Shown: positions 50,905 through 59,997, counted from the stretch's first letter. The stretch: DNA of 64,000 bases from Harryflintia acetispora (GCA_004340125.1 SLUK01000001.1:186001-250000); one strand, 5' to 3'. Made by a program: numbers and translations. Notes: generated by a model from the sequence alone, not told the origin.

Positions 50905-51756
50905 ATGAAAAACATGGATTTGGAAAAGGATTTGATCGCGCGGGCCGTCGCTGGAGAACAGGAGGCGCTGGCGGAGGTTCTTAACGGGGTGCAGGACATG
51001 GTGTTCGGCCTCTCGCTGCGCATGCTGGGGCTGGTCCCGGACGCCGAGGACGCCACCCAGGAAATCCTGATCAAGGTGATGACCCGCCTCTCCACCTTCC
51101 GGCAGGAGAGCAGCTTATCCACCTGGGTGTTCCGGATCGCGGTCAATCACCTGCGCGACGTGCACAAGAGCCGGTTTGATGAGCGGCCGCTGAGCTTCGA
51201 GCACTACGGCGCGGACATCGCCGGGGGCCGGGAGCAGGATGTGGGGGACCTCAGCGGCGGCGTGGACCGCCGGTTACTGGAGCAGGAACTGAAATACTCC
51301 TGCACCAACGTCATGCTCCAGTGCCTGGATCCGCAGAGCCGGTGCATCTTCGTGCTGGGCACGATGTTCCGCCTGGACAGCCGGATCGCCGCCGAAATAT
51401 TGGAGACGACCCCCGAGGCCTACCGCCAGCGCCTTTCGCGCATCCGCCGCAAGGTGGCGAACTTCCTGGGCGAATATTGCGGCCTGAGCGGCACCGGGCG
51501 CTGCTCATGTAAGCGGCGGGTGGACTACGCCATCGCCCAGCACCGGATCGACCCGGGCCGGCTGGACTTCCAGTCGCTGCAGCGGCTCGATGATTTTACC
51601 GAGGCGATGGAGCAGCTCGACGACGCCTCGCAGGTCTTCGCCGCCCTGCCGCACTACCGCGCGCCGCAGCAGACGCGGGACTGGGTGCGCTCCCTGATCG
51701 CCTCTCGGGAGTTCGGCACGGTACTTCAGGACCGGGAGGAGGCGGTGTGCGGATGA
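50905..51756 (+). CDS. ECF-like RNA polymerase sigma factor with C-terminal extension
   Basis: A 283-aa protein. Region 2 is clear (DMVFGLSLRMLGLVPDAEDATQEILIKVMTRLSTF, then STWVFRIAVNHLRD), and region 4 includes RIAAEILETTPEAYRQRLSRIRRKV. The ~100-residue C-terminal extension has a CSC pair (GRCSCKRRV) and may sense a signal or bind metal. AGGAAAGG lies before ATG 50905. Its stop overlaps the start of the DUF2461 gene (ATGA), so the two are co-expressed. No anti-sigma factor gene is adjacent, which is typical when the extension itself regulates. Confidence 0.9.
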   Translation: MKNMDLEKDLIARAVAGEQEALAEVLNGVQDMVFGLSLRMLGLVPDAEDATQEILIKVMTRLSTFRQESSLSTWVFRIAVNHLRDVHKSRFDERPLSFEHYGADIAGGREQDVGDLSGGVDRRLLEQELKYSCTNVMLQCLDPQSRCIFVLGTMFRLDSRIAAEILETTPEAYRQRLSRIRRKVANFLGEYCGLSGTGRCSCKRRVDYAIAQHRIDPGRLDFQSLQRLDDFTEAMEQLDDASQVFAALPHYRAPQQTRDWVRSLIASREFGTVLQDREEAVCG

Positions 51757-52436
51757 AACAGATTCTCGACTACCTCGCGGCGCTCGAGCAGAACAACGAC
51801 CGCGAATGGTTTCACGCGCACAAGGAGGAGTACCGCGCGGCCGCCCGGCAGTTCGAGGAGCTGGTGGGGGTGCTCCTGCTAAGGCTGCGCGAGCTGGACG
51901 GGTCCATCCCGCCCGCAAAACCGGGGGAGCTCTGCTTTAAGCTCATGCGGGACACCCGCTTCAGCCACGACAAGTCCCCCTACAACCCCGCCTTTCGCGC
52001 ACACATCGGTCCCAAGGGCAAGCTGCCCATCCCGGTGGGGTATTTCCTCTTCCTGCGCCCGGGAGACCGCTCCTTTCTGGGCGGCGGGCTCTTCGCCGAC
52101 TGCTTCAAGGACGCCACCGACATGGTCCGCCAACGGATCTCGGCCCAAGGCGGCGAATGGCAGCGGCTGCTAAGCGATCCCGCGTTCGCCAGCCGCTTTA
52201 CCCCGCAAGGCTCCCGCCTCAAGAGGGTGCCGCAGGGATATGAGAGCGATCATCCGCAGGCGGAGTATTTAAAGTACAAGAGCTGGTATCTCGAGGTGCC
52301 GGTGACCGACCGGCAGCTGCTCGGGGAGGGCTTTCTCGACGAGGCTATCGAAACCTTCGCGGCCATGAGGCCCTTCAACGGTTTTCTCAACGAGGCGCTT
52401 ACGGGCTTCGTCATGCCGCAGCGCCCGGGGAAATAG
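51753..52436 (+). CDS. DUF2461 family protein
   Basis: A 227-aa protein of the DUF2461/TIGR02453 family (NDREWFHAHKEEY near the start, then FKLMRDTRFSHDKSPYNPAF and RVPQGYESDHPQAEYLKYKSWY). The biochemical role is not known. The start is either ATG 51753 (overlapping the sigma factor stop) or GTG 51747; GGAGGAGG at about 51735-51742 fits both. It is translationally coupled to the sigma factor. Confidence 0.88.
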   Translation: MKQILDYLAALEQNNDREWFHAHKEEYRAAARQFEELVGVLLLRLRELDGSIPPAKPGELCFKLMRDTRFSHDKSPYNPAFRAHIGPKGKLPIPVGYFLFLRPGDRSFLGGGLFADCFKDATDMVRQRISAQGGEWQRLLSDPAFASRFTPQGSRLKRVPQGYESDHPQAEYLKYKSWYLEVPVTDRQLLGEGFLDEAIETFAAMRPFNGFLNEALTGFVMPQRPGK

Positions 52437-52515
52437 CGGTCCCCGGCGAAACGGCAGGAAGGCGGGCGGCAGATTTTATCTGCCGCCCGCCTCTCTTGTT
52501 TTCTAAAATTTATTC

Positions 52516-52543
52516 TTGACATATGCCGGAAATGGGGTATAAT
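52516..52543 (+). promoter_or_regulatory. promoter of the DUF134-NifX pair
   Basis: Consensus TTGACA (52516-52521) and TATAAT (52538-52543), 16-nt spacer, 37 nt before the DUF134 start. Confidence 0.85.
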
Positions 52544-52565
52544 AATAATTGACATATGTCAGGAA
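52517..52565 (+). promoter_or_regulatory. paired operator repeats flanking the -10
   Basis: TGACATATGCC-GGAA at 52517 and TGACATATGTCAGGAA at 52550 are direct repeats 33 bp apart, about three helical turns. The second contains the perfect palindrome TGACATATGTCA. One overlaps the -35 and the other lies downstream of the -10, an ideal place for autorepression by the DUF134 protein. Confidence 0.6.
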
Positions 52566-52580
52566 TAAGGAGGAATCAAG

Positions 52581-52979
52581 ATGCCCAGACCCCCAAAATG
52601 CCGCCGGGTCTGCGCCCTGCCGCGCACCAGCCGCTTCCTGCCCGACGGGGGCGACGGGGAAGCGCTGCTCCCCGTGGTGCTGCTGGTGGACGAATATGAG
52701 GCCATCCGGCTGATCGATCTGGAAGGGCTGTCCCAGGAGGAGTGCGCGCAGCAGATGGAGGTGGCCCGCTCGACGGTGAGCGCCATCTACGACAGCGCCC
52801 GCAAGAAAATTGCCCAGTCCATTGTCGGTGGCAGGCGGCTGACCATCGAGGGCGGAAATTACCGCCTGTGCAGCGAGGAGGAGCGGCCCCATCGTCACCG
52901 GCGCCACTGCCGCAGGATGGGGCGGACGGTCCCCTGCTGTGCGGAGCGTGAAGAACAGGAAAAGAAGGAGTCATTATGA
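52581..52979 (+). CDS. DUF134 family HTH regulator
   Basis: A 132-aa protein. DUF134 proteins have an N-terminal PRPPKCRRV segment and a sigma region 4-like HTH (YEAIRLIDLEGLSQEECAQQMEVARSTVSAIY); both are clear. The C-terminal tail has His and Cys (HRHRRHCRRM, TVPCCAER) that may bind metal. AGGAGGAATCAAG precedes the ATG. It overlaps the NifX-like gene by 4 nt, and such pairs are common, so it probably regulates itself and its partner through the repeats upstream. Confidence 0.9.
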   Translation: MPRPPKCRRVCALPRTSRFLPDGGDGEALLPVVLLVDEYEAIRLIDLEGLSQEECAQQMEVARSTVSAIYDSARKKIAQSIVGGRRLTIEGGNYRLCSEEERPHRHRRHCRRMGRTVPCCAEREEQEKKESL

Positions 52980-53371
52980 GAATTGCAGTAACCTATCAGG
53001 ACGGACAGATTTTTCAGCACTTCGGGCATACCGAGCGCTTTAAAATTTACGATTGTGAAGACGGAGCGGTCACCCTTGCCACCACGGTGCATATGGATGG
53101 CACCGGCCACGGCGCGCTGGCGGGCGCGCTCAAAAACATGAAGGTGGATACCCTGATCTGCGGCGGGATCGGCGGCGGGGCCCGGCAGGCGCTGGCCGAG
53201 GCCGGGATCACCCTCTACCCCGGGGCGAGCGGAAGTGCGGACGAGGCGGTGCGCGACCTGCTCGCGGGCAGGCTGCAATACGACCCGGGCACCACCTGCA
53301 GCCACCACGACCATCACGGAGAAGGTCACGGGGACTGCCAGGGACACAGCTGCGGCGGAACCTGTCACTAA
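52976..53371 (+). CDS. NifX/NifB-type dinitrogenase cofactor-like protein with His-Cys tail
   Basis: A 131-aa protein of the dinitrogenase iron-molybdenum cofactor biosynthesis fold (MRIAVTYQDGQIFQHFGHTERFKIYD, GGIGGGARQALAEAGI). Non-nitrogen-fixing anaerobes carry many such proteins, possibly for Fe-S or metal handling. The last ~25 residues are rich in His and Cys (SHHDHHGEGHGDCQGHSCGG), a likely metal-binding tail. It is coupled to the DUF134 regulator and ends in a bidirectional terminator. Confidence 0.9.
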   Translation: MRIAVTYQDGQIFQHFGHTERFKIYDCEDGAVTLATTVHMDGTGHGALAGALKNMKVDTLICGGIGGGARQALAEAGITLYPGASGSADEAVRDLLAGRLQYDPGTTCSHHDHHGEGHGDCQGHSCGGTCH

Positions 53372-53374
53372 AAC

Positions 53375-53414
53375 AAAAAGGCGTGCCGGGAGGAAACTCC
53401 CGGCACGCCTTTTT
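53375..53414. terminator. bidirectional terminator between nifX-like and ridA
   Basis: AAAAAGGCGTGCCGGGAG pairs perfectly with CTCCCGGCACGCCTTTTT, between convergent genes. Confidence 0.92.
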
Positions 53415-53419
53415 CATAG

Positions 53420-53791
53420 TTAGATGACCGCGATGACCTCGACTTCGACGAGCACGTTCTTCGGCAGGGTCTTGACCGCCACGCAGGAGCGGGCGGGCTT
53501 CCCGGTAAAGTACTTGGCATAGACCTCGTTGAAGGCGCCGAAATCGCCCATGTCCGCGATAAAGCAGGTAGTCTTGATCGCGTTCTCGAAGCAGGTGCCG
53601 GCCTCCTCGAGGATGGCGGCGATATTCTTCATCACCTGCTCGGTCTGGGCGGTGATCCCCTCAGGGATGCTGCCGTCGGCCGGGTTTATCGGAATCTGGC
53701 CGGAGGTATAGAGCATCCCGTTCACCACGATCGCCTGGGAATACGGCCCGATCGCACCGGGCGCCTTTTTGGTATCAATGACTGTTTTCAT
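53420..53791 (-). CDS. ridA: RidA family reactive intermediate deaminase
   Basis: Hydrolyses reactive enamine/imine intermediates such as 2-aminoacrylate. The 123-aa protein has GPYSQAI near residue 17, SGQIPINPADG, and the C-terminal PARSCVAVKTLP with the substrate-binding Arg and Glu of VEVEVIA. ATG 53791 follows GGAG 9 nt upstream; an in-frame ATG at 53815 is inside the previous gene. It lies 16 nt after the YheO-like regulator gene, suggesting co-transcription and a link to amino-acid metabolism. Confidence 0.93.
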   Translation of the reverse strand: MKTVIDTKKAPGAIGPYSQAIVVNGMLYTSGQIPINPADGSIPEGITAQTEQVMKNIAAILEEAGTCFENAIKTTCFIADMGDFGAFNEVYAKYFTGKPARSCVAVKTLPKNVLVEVEVIAVI

Positions 53792-53807
53792 TCTGACACG
53801 CTCCAAT

Positions 53808-54449
53808 CTATTCATTTTTCATCTTGCCGATGTAACGGTATACGGTTTGTTCCGAAACGCCCAGCAGCCCCGCCACCGAGGGGATGGTCCCCTTGACCAG
53901 GAAGACGCCCCGCCCCGAAAGGTCCTGCACCACCCGGCATTTCTGCTCGGGGGAAAGGGTCGACGCATCGGCGCCCATGGTCGCCTCGGAGATGGCGTGC
54001 GCGATAATTTCCCCCACCGAAAGGGTGAAATCCTCCTTGGCGCGGTGCTCGGGCAGCTGGCTTTCATCGATCATTAGGGCGGCGTCCAGCACCTCACGGG
54101 CGTGAATCAGCTCGCTGATGTCGATGTTGACGCACATCAGCCCGATGAGCTCGCCCTCCTCCCGGATGAAGTAGGTCGAGCAGCGCAGTAGCCGGTTTTT
54201 CGGGCCGCGGCCGGTGTAGTTGACGAGGAAGTCCTTCTGCTCGTACTGCCGTTCGGTAAACAGCCCCAAGAGGTAATCGGTGATGGTCCCGCCCACCATC
54301 CGCCCGGTCACGCCGGGGCTGGTGATGTAGATGATCGAGTGCGATAAATCGCTCAGGTCGTGGATCACCACCTCACAGTTGGGGCCCGTCATCGCCTGGA
54401 TGAAATCCGCAATCGGGAAATAACGCTCGAGACGTTCACGATTAGTCAA
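53808..54449 (-). CDS. YheO-type PAS plus DauR-type HTH regulator
   Basis: A 213-aa protein with an N-terminal YheO/PAS-like domain (NCEVVIHDLSDLSHSIIYI, then GELIGLMCVNIDIS) and a C-terminal HTH of the DauR type (GRGVFLVKGTIPSVAGLLGVSEQTVYRYI). DauR controls D-arginine use in Pseudomonas; here the downstream partner is ridA, so an amino-acid catabolism signal is plausible. The effector is unknown. Confidence 0.88.
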   Translation of the reverse strand: MTNRERLERYFPIADFIQAMTGPNCEVVIHDLSDLSHSIIYITSPGVTGRMVGGTITDYLLGLFTERQYEQKDFLVNYTGRGPKNRLLRCSTYFIREEGELIGLMCVNIDISELIHAREVLDAALMIDESQLPEHRAKEDFTLSVGEIIAHAISEATMGADASTLSPEQKCRVVQDLSGRGVFLVKGTIPSVAGLLGVSEQTVYRYIGKMKNE

Positions 54450-54563
54450 CGCTCCCAGCCCCTCTCTGTGAGAAAAATTTCTTGTATGCCTTTATTGTAG
54501 CATGATTTTCCGGTTTGTAAATCCTTTTTTCTGTGGTTTGGCGAGAAAAAGTTATCAAATCCA

Positions 54564-54602
54564 AAAACCGGGCCCACGGCATTTGCCGCGGGCCCGGTTT
54601 TG
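54564..54602 (-). terminator. secA terminator
   Basis: AAAACCGGGCCCACGGC pairs with GCCGCGGGCCCGGTTTT around ATTT, with one mismatch, directly after secA; T-runs on both sides. Confidence 0.88.
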
Positions 54603-54614
54603 CTGCGACACCGC

Positions 54615-57362
54615 TCAGCGGCCGCAGCACTTCTTGTATTTTTTACCGCTCCCACAGGGGCAGGGGTCGTTGCGCCCGACCTTCTGGCCCTTGCGCACCG
54701 GCTGCTTCTGTTCAGGCTCGGTGCTGCCGCCCGAGGCAACCATGTCCTTGTCGTCGGCGACCTTCTCGCGCTTGGGCTCCTCAGAGTCGGTGCGCACCTG
54801 CACGGTGAAGAGGTGGCGCACCGTGTTTTCCCGGATGGAGTCGATCATGGCGTCGAACATCTCGAAGCCCTCGAGGCGGTACTCGACCACCGGGTCCTTC
54901 TGCGCGTAGGAGCGCAGGTAGATCCCCTTCTTGAGCTCCTCCATGTTGTCGATGTGGTCCATCCAGTGCAGGTCGACGTTCTTGAGCAGGATGACCCGCT
55001 CGAGCTCGCGCATGAAACGTGGGGTGAACATCTCCTCGCGCTTTTGATAGATCTCGTGCGCGCGCTTTTTGATCATCTCGCAGACGTCGTCGGCATTCGC
55101 GTCGGCCAGCTTTTCGACGTCCTCATATTCGCTGAAGTCGGTCGGGACGGTGATCCACCCGAGGAAATGGGTGCGCAGGCCCTTGAAGTCCCAGTCGTCG
55201 TGCGCGACCCCTTGGGGCAGGTAGAGGGCGACCGCCTTCTCGATGGTGTCGTCGATCATCTTGGAGATGACGTCCGCGATGTCCTCGCCGTTGAGGACCT
55301 TGTTGCGCTGGCCGTAGATGATCTCGCGCTGCTTGTTCATCACGTCGTCGAACTGCAGCACGTTTTTGCGGATCCCGAAGTTGCGCGCCTCGACCTTCTT
55401 CTGCGCCCCCTCGATGGTGTTGGCCAGGATCTTGTGCTCGATGGGCATGTCCTCCTCGATCTTGAGGGTGTCCATCAGCCCCGCGGTACGCTCGCCGCCG
55501 AACAGGCGCATGAGGTCGTCCTGGAGCGAGAGGTAAAAGCGCGTCTCGCCGGGGTCGCCCTGGCGGGCGGCGCGCCCGCGCAGCTGGTTGTCGATACGCC
55601 GCGACTCGTGGCGCTCGGTGCCGATGATAAAGAGCCCGCCGGCGGCTTTGACCTTCTCGCCCTCCTCGGCGACCACCTTCTTGTGCGCGGCCATCTGCTC
55701 CTGGAAGAGCTTTCTCGCGGCGATGATCTCCTCGTTGTCGGTGTCCGCGAAGCCGGTGGCTTCGTTGATAACCTCCTCGGAGTAGCCGGCTTTCACCAGG
55801 TCCTCCTTGGCCATCAGCTCGGCGTTGCCGCCGAGCATGATGTCGGTGCCGCGTCCGGCCATGTTGGTGGCGATGGTCACCGCGCCGTACTTACCGGCCT
55901 GGGCGACGATCTGCGCTTCCTTCTCATGGTACTTGGCGTTGAGCACTTCGTGCTTGATGCCGCGCTTTCCGAGCATCTTGGACAGGTGCTCCGACTTCTC
56001 GATCGAGATGGTGCCCACCAGCACCGGCTGGCCCTTTTCGTGGCACTCCACGATCTGGTCGATGACGGCGTTAAATTTCGCATTCTCGGTCTTATAAACC
56101 ACATCGGTGTGGTCGATCCGGCGCACCGGGCGGTTGGTGGGGATCTCCACCACGTCCAGGCCGTAGATTTCGCGGAACTCCGCGTCCTCGGTCATCGCCG
56201 TACCGGTCATACCGGAGAGCTTGTCGTACATGCGGAAGTAGTTCTGGAAGGTGATGGTCGCCAGGGTCTTGCTCTCGCGGTTGACCTCGACCCCTTCCTT
56301 GGCCTCGATGGCCTGATGGAGCCCCTCGTTGTACCGCCGGCCGATCATCAGGCGGCCGGTGAACTCGTCGACGATCAGCACCTCGCCGTCGCGCACCACG
56401 TAGTCGATGTCACGGGTCATGATCCCGTGGGCCTTGATGGCCTGGTTGATGTGGTGCTGCAGGGTGGTGTTTTCCGCGTCCATCAGGTTGATGACGTTGA
56501 AATATTTCTCGGCCTTTTTGACGCCGCGCCGGGTCAGGGTGGCGGTCTTGGCCTTCTCGTCCACGATGTAGTCGGCGTCGACGTCGTCGTTGTCCTCTTT
56601 GGTGTCGACTTCCTTGACCTTGATGTAGCCTAAGGTGCGCGCGAACTGGTCGGCGACCTTATACAGGTCGGTGGACTTGTCCCCCTTGCCCGAGATGATC
56701 AGCGGGGTGCGCGCCTCGTCGATGAGGATGGAGTCCACCTCGTCCACGACGGCGTAGTTGAAGCCGCGCTGGACCATGCGCTCCTTGTAGATCTGCATGT
56801 TGTCGCGCAGGTAGTCGAATCCAAACTCGTTGTTGGTGCCGTAGGTGATGTCGCAGTCGTACATCTCCTTGCGCGCATCCGGCTCGATGGCGTGGACGAT
56901 CAGGCCCACCCTGAGCCCCAAGAAGCGGTAAACCTTGCCCATCCATTCGCTGTCGCGCTTGGCCAGGTAGTCGTTGACGGTGACGATGTGCACGCCCTTG
57001 CCGCTGAGTGCATTGAGGTAGGCGGGCAGGGTGGCCACCAAGGTCTTGCCTTCACCGGTGCGCATCTCGGCGATCCGCCCCTGGTGCAGGATGATTCCGC
57101 CGATGATCTGGACCGGGAAGTGGCGCATGCCCAGCACCCGGTCGGCCGCCTCGCGGCAGGTGGCGAACGCCTCGGGCAGGATGTCGTCGAGCGTCTCGCC
57201 GGCGGCCAGGCGCCCCTTGAGCTTATCGGTCATCCCCCGCAGCTCGCTGTCCGAGAGGCGCTTAAAATCCTCCTCCAGCGCCAGTACCTTGTCGGCGATG
57301 GGCTGAATCTTTTTTACCTCTCTCTGGGAATAGGAACCAAATACCTTATTGAGCAATCCCAC
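54615..57362 (-). CDS. secA: preprotein translocase ATPase SecA
   Basis: Motor of the Sec export pathway at the SecYEG channel. The 915-aa length is standard. The N-terminus MGLLNKVFGSYSQREVKKI, Walker A MRTGEGKTL, the DEVDSILIDEARTPL motif, helicase motifs TNMAGRGTDI and GRAARQGDPG, and the C-terminal zinc-binding CPCGSGKKYKKCC are all present. It stands as a single-gene unit with its own terminator. Confidence 0.99.
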   Translation of the reverse strand: MGLLNKVFGSYSQREVKKIQPIADKVLALEEDFKRLSDSELRGMTDKLKGRLAAGETLDDILPEAFATCREAADRVLGMRHFPVQIIGGIILHQGRIAEMRTGEGKTLVATLPAYLNALSGKGVHIVTVNDYLAKRDSEWMGKVYRFLGLRVGLIVHAIEPDARKEMYDCDITYGTNNEFGFDYLRDNMQIYKERMVQRGFNYAVVDEVDSILIDEARTPLIISGKGDKSTDLYKVADQFARTLGYIKVKEVDTKEDNDDVDADYIVDEKAKTATLTRRGVKKAEKYFNVINLMDAENTTLQHHINQAIKAHGIMTRDIDYVVRDGEVLIVDEFTGRLMIGRRYNEGLHQAIEAKEGVEVNRESKTLATITFQNYFRMYDKLSGMTGTAMTEDAEFREIYGLDVVEIPTNRPVRRIDHTDVVYKTENAKFNAVIDQIVECHEKGQPVLVGTISIEKSEHLSKMLGKRGIKHEVLNAKYHEKEAQIVAQAGKYGAVTIATNMAGRGTDIMLGGNAELMAKEDLVKAGYSEEVINEATGFADTDNEEIIAARKLFQEQMAAHKKVVAEEGEKVKAAGGLFIIGTERHESRRIDNQLRGRAARQGDPGETRFYLSLQDDLMRLFGGERTAGLMDTLKIEEDMPIEHKILANTIEGAQKKVEARNFGIRKNVLQFDDVMNKQREIIYGQRNKVLNGEDIADVISKMIDDTIEKAVALYLPQGVAHDDWDFKGLRTHFLGWITVPTDFSEYEDVEKLADANADDVCEMIKKRAHEIYQKREEMFTPRFMRELERVILLKNVDLHWMDHIDNMEELKKGIYLRSYAQKDPVVEYRLEGFEMFDAMIDSIRENTVRHLFTVQVRTDSEEPKREKVADDKDMVASGGSTEPEQKQPVRKGQKVGRNDPCPCGSGKKYKKCCGR

Positions 57363-57515
57363 GAATGCCTCACCTCAAAACTTTCTTATCCGGCGCCGCT
57401 ATGGACGCCAATCCTATCATCATGCCGTGAATACGGACAAAAATGCACATATTGTTATTGTACACTTTTCCCCTCCAATATGTCAAATATATCTTGAATA
57501 AATCATGTATATAGT

Positions 57516-58409
57516 TTAAACTTTGGCTCCCAGGCGCTGGTTATTCAGGCACCAGGCGGTCACCGCCAGCAGCACCACCCCGGCCCCGATCAGGGAGAGC
57601 GTTCCCGGGCGCTCCCCCACCGCCAGCAGCACCCACAGGGGATTGAGCAGCGGCTCGGCGACCGACACCAGCGAAGCGGTGAGCGCCGGGCAACGCCGGA
57701 TGGCATAGGCGTAGAGGATATAGGGCAGGGTCTGCTGCACCAGGCCCAAAAAGAGGATGGAGCCGATCTGCGCCGCGCCGGGAACGGGCGGGGCCAAAAA
57801 CCAGAAGGGCAGCGAAACGAGGAAGGTCATCCCCTGCCCGAGGATGATCACCCCGAACGGGCCGCTCTCCTCCTTGCAGGCATTGGCGCAGTAGACGTAA
57901 AACGAGGCGTTGGCCACACCGCTTAGTATGCCCACCAGATTCCCCGCAAGTCCGCCGGGGGTCAGCTGTTCGAGGAAAAACAGGGCTATACCTGAGAGGG
58001 TGACGAGCACCACCAGCACGTCGGCGCCGCGCGGGCGCTGCCGGTAGATCAGCGCGCACAGCAGCATGACGAAGACCGGGGAGGTGTACTGCAGCACGAT
58101 CGCGTTGGCCGCGGTGGTCAGCTTGGTGGCCAGCACGTAGCTCAGCAGCGTCGCGCAAAGGAAGGCCCCGCCCAGTACGCCCCGGCCCGTCAGGCGCACC
58201 GGGATTTTGGCTGCCTTGCAGAAGGCGAGCAGCGAAAGGCAGGCGATCAGCCCGCGCGCGCCCGAAATCACCACCGGGTGCCAGGGCAGCAGCTTGACGA
58301 ACAGTCCCCCAAAGCTCCAGAGCACGCCGCACAGCAGCATGCAGCCGGTGGCGCCGGCGGGTGAGAGCGCGCCCAGGCGGCGAAGGGGAAAAACAGCGGT
58401 TTTCGGCAT
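57516..58409 (-). CDS. DMT/EamA family transporter
   Basis: A 297-aa protein with ten hydrophobic segments in two EamA repeats (GCMLLCGVLWSFGGLFVKLL at the start of repeat 1, VGILSGVANASFYVYCANA at the start of repeat 2). Members export small metabolites or amino acids; the substrate is unknown. ATG 58409 follows AAAGGAGGAGCCCGCC. The frame stays open for 66 more codons upstream, but these overlap the divergent promoter region and are not transporter-like. Confidence 0.9.
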   Translation of the reverse strand: MPKTAVFPLRRLGALSPAGATGCMLLCGVLWSFGGLFVKLLPWHPVVISGARGLIACLSLLAFCKAAKIPVRLTGRGVLGGAFLCATLLSYVLATKLTTAANAIVLQYTSPVFVMLLCALIYRQRPRGADVLVVLVTLSGIALFFLEQLTPGGLAGNLVGILSGVANASFYVYCANACKEESGPFGVIILGQGMTFLVSLPFWFLAPPVPGAAQIGSILFLGLVQQTLPYILYAYAIRRCPALTASLVSVAEPLLNPLWVLLAVGERPGTLSLIGAGVVLLAVTAWCLNNQRLGAKV

Positions 58410-58464
58410 GGCGGGCTCCTCCTTTGGGCCGGTTGGGCCGCAATACAAAATTTCCAGCAAATGC

Positions 58465-58493
58465 TTTTCATTAAACGGCAAAGATAGTATAAT
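58465..58493 (+). promoter_or_regulatory. promoter of the MBOAT operon
   Basis: TTTTCA (58465-58470) and TATAAT (58488-58493), 17-nt spacer, about 95 nt before the MBOAT start. Confidence 0.55.
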
Positions 58494-58587
58494 AACAGTA
58501 TTAGCGCTCTTTTTTAAAGGGAGTATCATCCGCCGCGGCGCGTTTTTTCGGGCGGATAGGACAAATGTAAGGGCGGGCTTTGCTTTC

Positions 58588-59997
58588 ATGGTGTTTTCAA
58601 ATCTCATTTTTCTTTACCTGTTTTTGCCGCTCAATATCATACTATATTACCTGTCGAAAAACAAGACATACCGCAACCTGGTGCTGATTCTCTTCAGCCT
58701 CCTGTTCTACGCCTGGGGAGAGCCGGTCTGGGTCTTTGTCCTCATGTTTTCTGTCGGGGTGGACTACTGCAACGGCCGGATCATCGAGCGCAGCCGCGGC
58801 CGCCTCGCCGCCAAGCTGGCGCTGGCGGTCTCGGTGGGGGTCAACCTTTCGCTGCTCGGGCTCTTCAAGTACAGCGGCTTCCTCGTCTCGAGCGTCAACG
58901 CCGCCTTCGGCCTCTCGCTGCCGGTGCCGCAGTTCATCCTGCCCATCGGGATTTCGTTTTATTCCTTCCAGGCGATTTCCTATGTCGTGGACGTCTACCG
59001 CGGGGACGTGGCCGCCCAGAAGAGCTACTACAAGCTGTTGATGTACGTCTCGCTCTATCCGCAGCTGGTCGCGGGCCCGATCGTGCGCTACAGCCAGATC
59101 GCCGTCGAGATAGACGAGCGCCGCACCACCAGCCAGGACGTGAGCCTGGGGCTGACGCGCATGCTCTGCGGGCTGACCAAGAAGGTGGTGATCGCCAACG
59201 TCGCCGGCAAGCTGCTCGAAGGGTTCACCGGCGCGCCCGTGGGCACCCTGTCGGTGGCCGGGGCATGGTTTGGCATGCTGCTCTTCGGTCTGCAGATCTA
59301 CTACGACTTCTCGGGCTATTCGGATATGGCGATCGGCCTCGGGCAGGTCTTCGGCTTCCACTACCAGGAAAACTTTAACTACCCCTACGTTTCCAGGAGC
59401 GTCACCGAGTTCTGGCGGCGCTGGCACATCTCGCTGAGCTCGTTTTTCCGCGACTATGTCTATATCCCGCTGGGCGGCAACCGCCGCCGCCAGTATCTCA
59501 ACCTTTTCATCGTCTGGTTCCTGACCGGGCTGTGGCACGGCCCGAGCTGGAACTTTGTGCTCTGGGGGCTCTATTTCGGGGTGTTCATCGCCCTGGAGCG
59601 CCTCTTCCTCTCGAAGGTCCTGGGGCGGCTCCCGCTCGTTTTTTCCCATCTTTACCTGCTCGTGGTGGCGCTGCTGGGCTGGACGCTCTTCTACTTCGAG
59701 GACTTCGGGCGGCTGCGGGGGTATCTGGGCGTGATGTTCGGCCTCTCGGGCGCGCCGCTCTGGGAGACCAAGGTGGGGCTGGTAATCCTCAACAACCTCC
59801 TCTGGCTGATCGTGGCGCTGCTCTTCTGCCTGCCGGTGGTGCCGCACGTCAAGGCGCTGATCGCCCGGTACGCCAGCCACCGCCAGATGGTCCTGGTTCG
59901 CCTTTGCGAGACGGTGATGAACTTCGCCCTGCTCTTCCTGTGCACCTCGCTGCTGGTGGGCCAGAGCTTCAATCCATTCTTATATTTCCGCTTTTAG
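58588..59997 (+). CDS. MBOAT family O-acyltransferase (AlgI/DltB-like)
   Basis: Membrane enzyme that passes acyl groups across the membrane to a surface polymer. The 469-aa protein starts MVFSNLIFLYLFLPLNIILYY, has about ten membrane segments, QLVAGPIVRYS, and the catalytic-His motif LTGLWHGPSWNFVLWG. ATG 58588 has only a weak Shine-Dalgarno, and the open frame extends far upstream without MBOAT-like sequence. It is followed 10 nt later by a DHHW-type protein, the standard two-gene unit for polysaccharide O-acetylation in Firmicutes. Confidence 0.93.
   Translation: MVFSNLIFLYLFLPLNIILYYLSKNKTYRNLVLILFSLLFYAWGEPVWVFVLMFSVGVDYCNGRIIERSRGRLAAKLALAVSVGVNLSLLGLFKYSGFLVSSVNAAFGLSLPVPQFILPIGISFYSFQAISYVVDVYRGDVAAQKSYYKLLMYVSLYPQLVAGPIVRYSQIAVEIDERRTTSQDVSLGLTRMLCGLTKKVVIANVAGKLLEGFTGAPVGTLSVAGAWFGMLLFGLQIYYDFSGYSDMAIGLGQVFGFHYQENFNYPYVSRSVTEFWRRWHISLSSFFRDYVYIPLGGNRRRQYLNLFIVWFLTGLWHGPSWNFVLWGLYFGVFIALERLFLSKVLGRLPLVFSHLYLLVVALLGWTLFYFEDFGRLRGYLGVMFGLSGAPLWETKVGLVILNNLLWLIVALLFCLPVVPHVKALIARYASHRQMVLVRLCETVMNFALLFLCTSLLVGQSFNPFLYFRF

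Noticed and set aside
54600..56633. 677-codon open frame on the + strand opposite secA
   Set aside because: Antisense shadow of a GC-rich gene; Val/Leu/Asp/His-rich low-complexity translation, no ribosome-binding site, and secA on the other strand is certain.
58642..59880. 412-codon open frame on - opposite the MBOAT gene
   Set aside because: Charged, low-complexity antisense translation of a GC-rich membrane protein gene.
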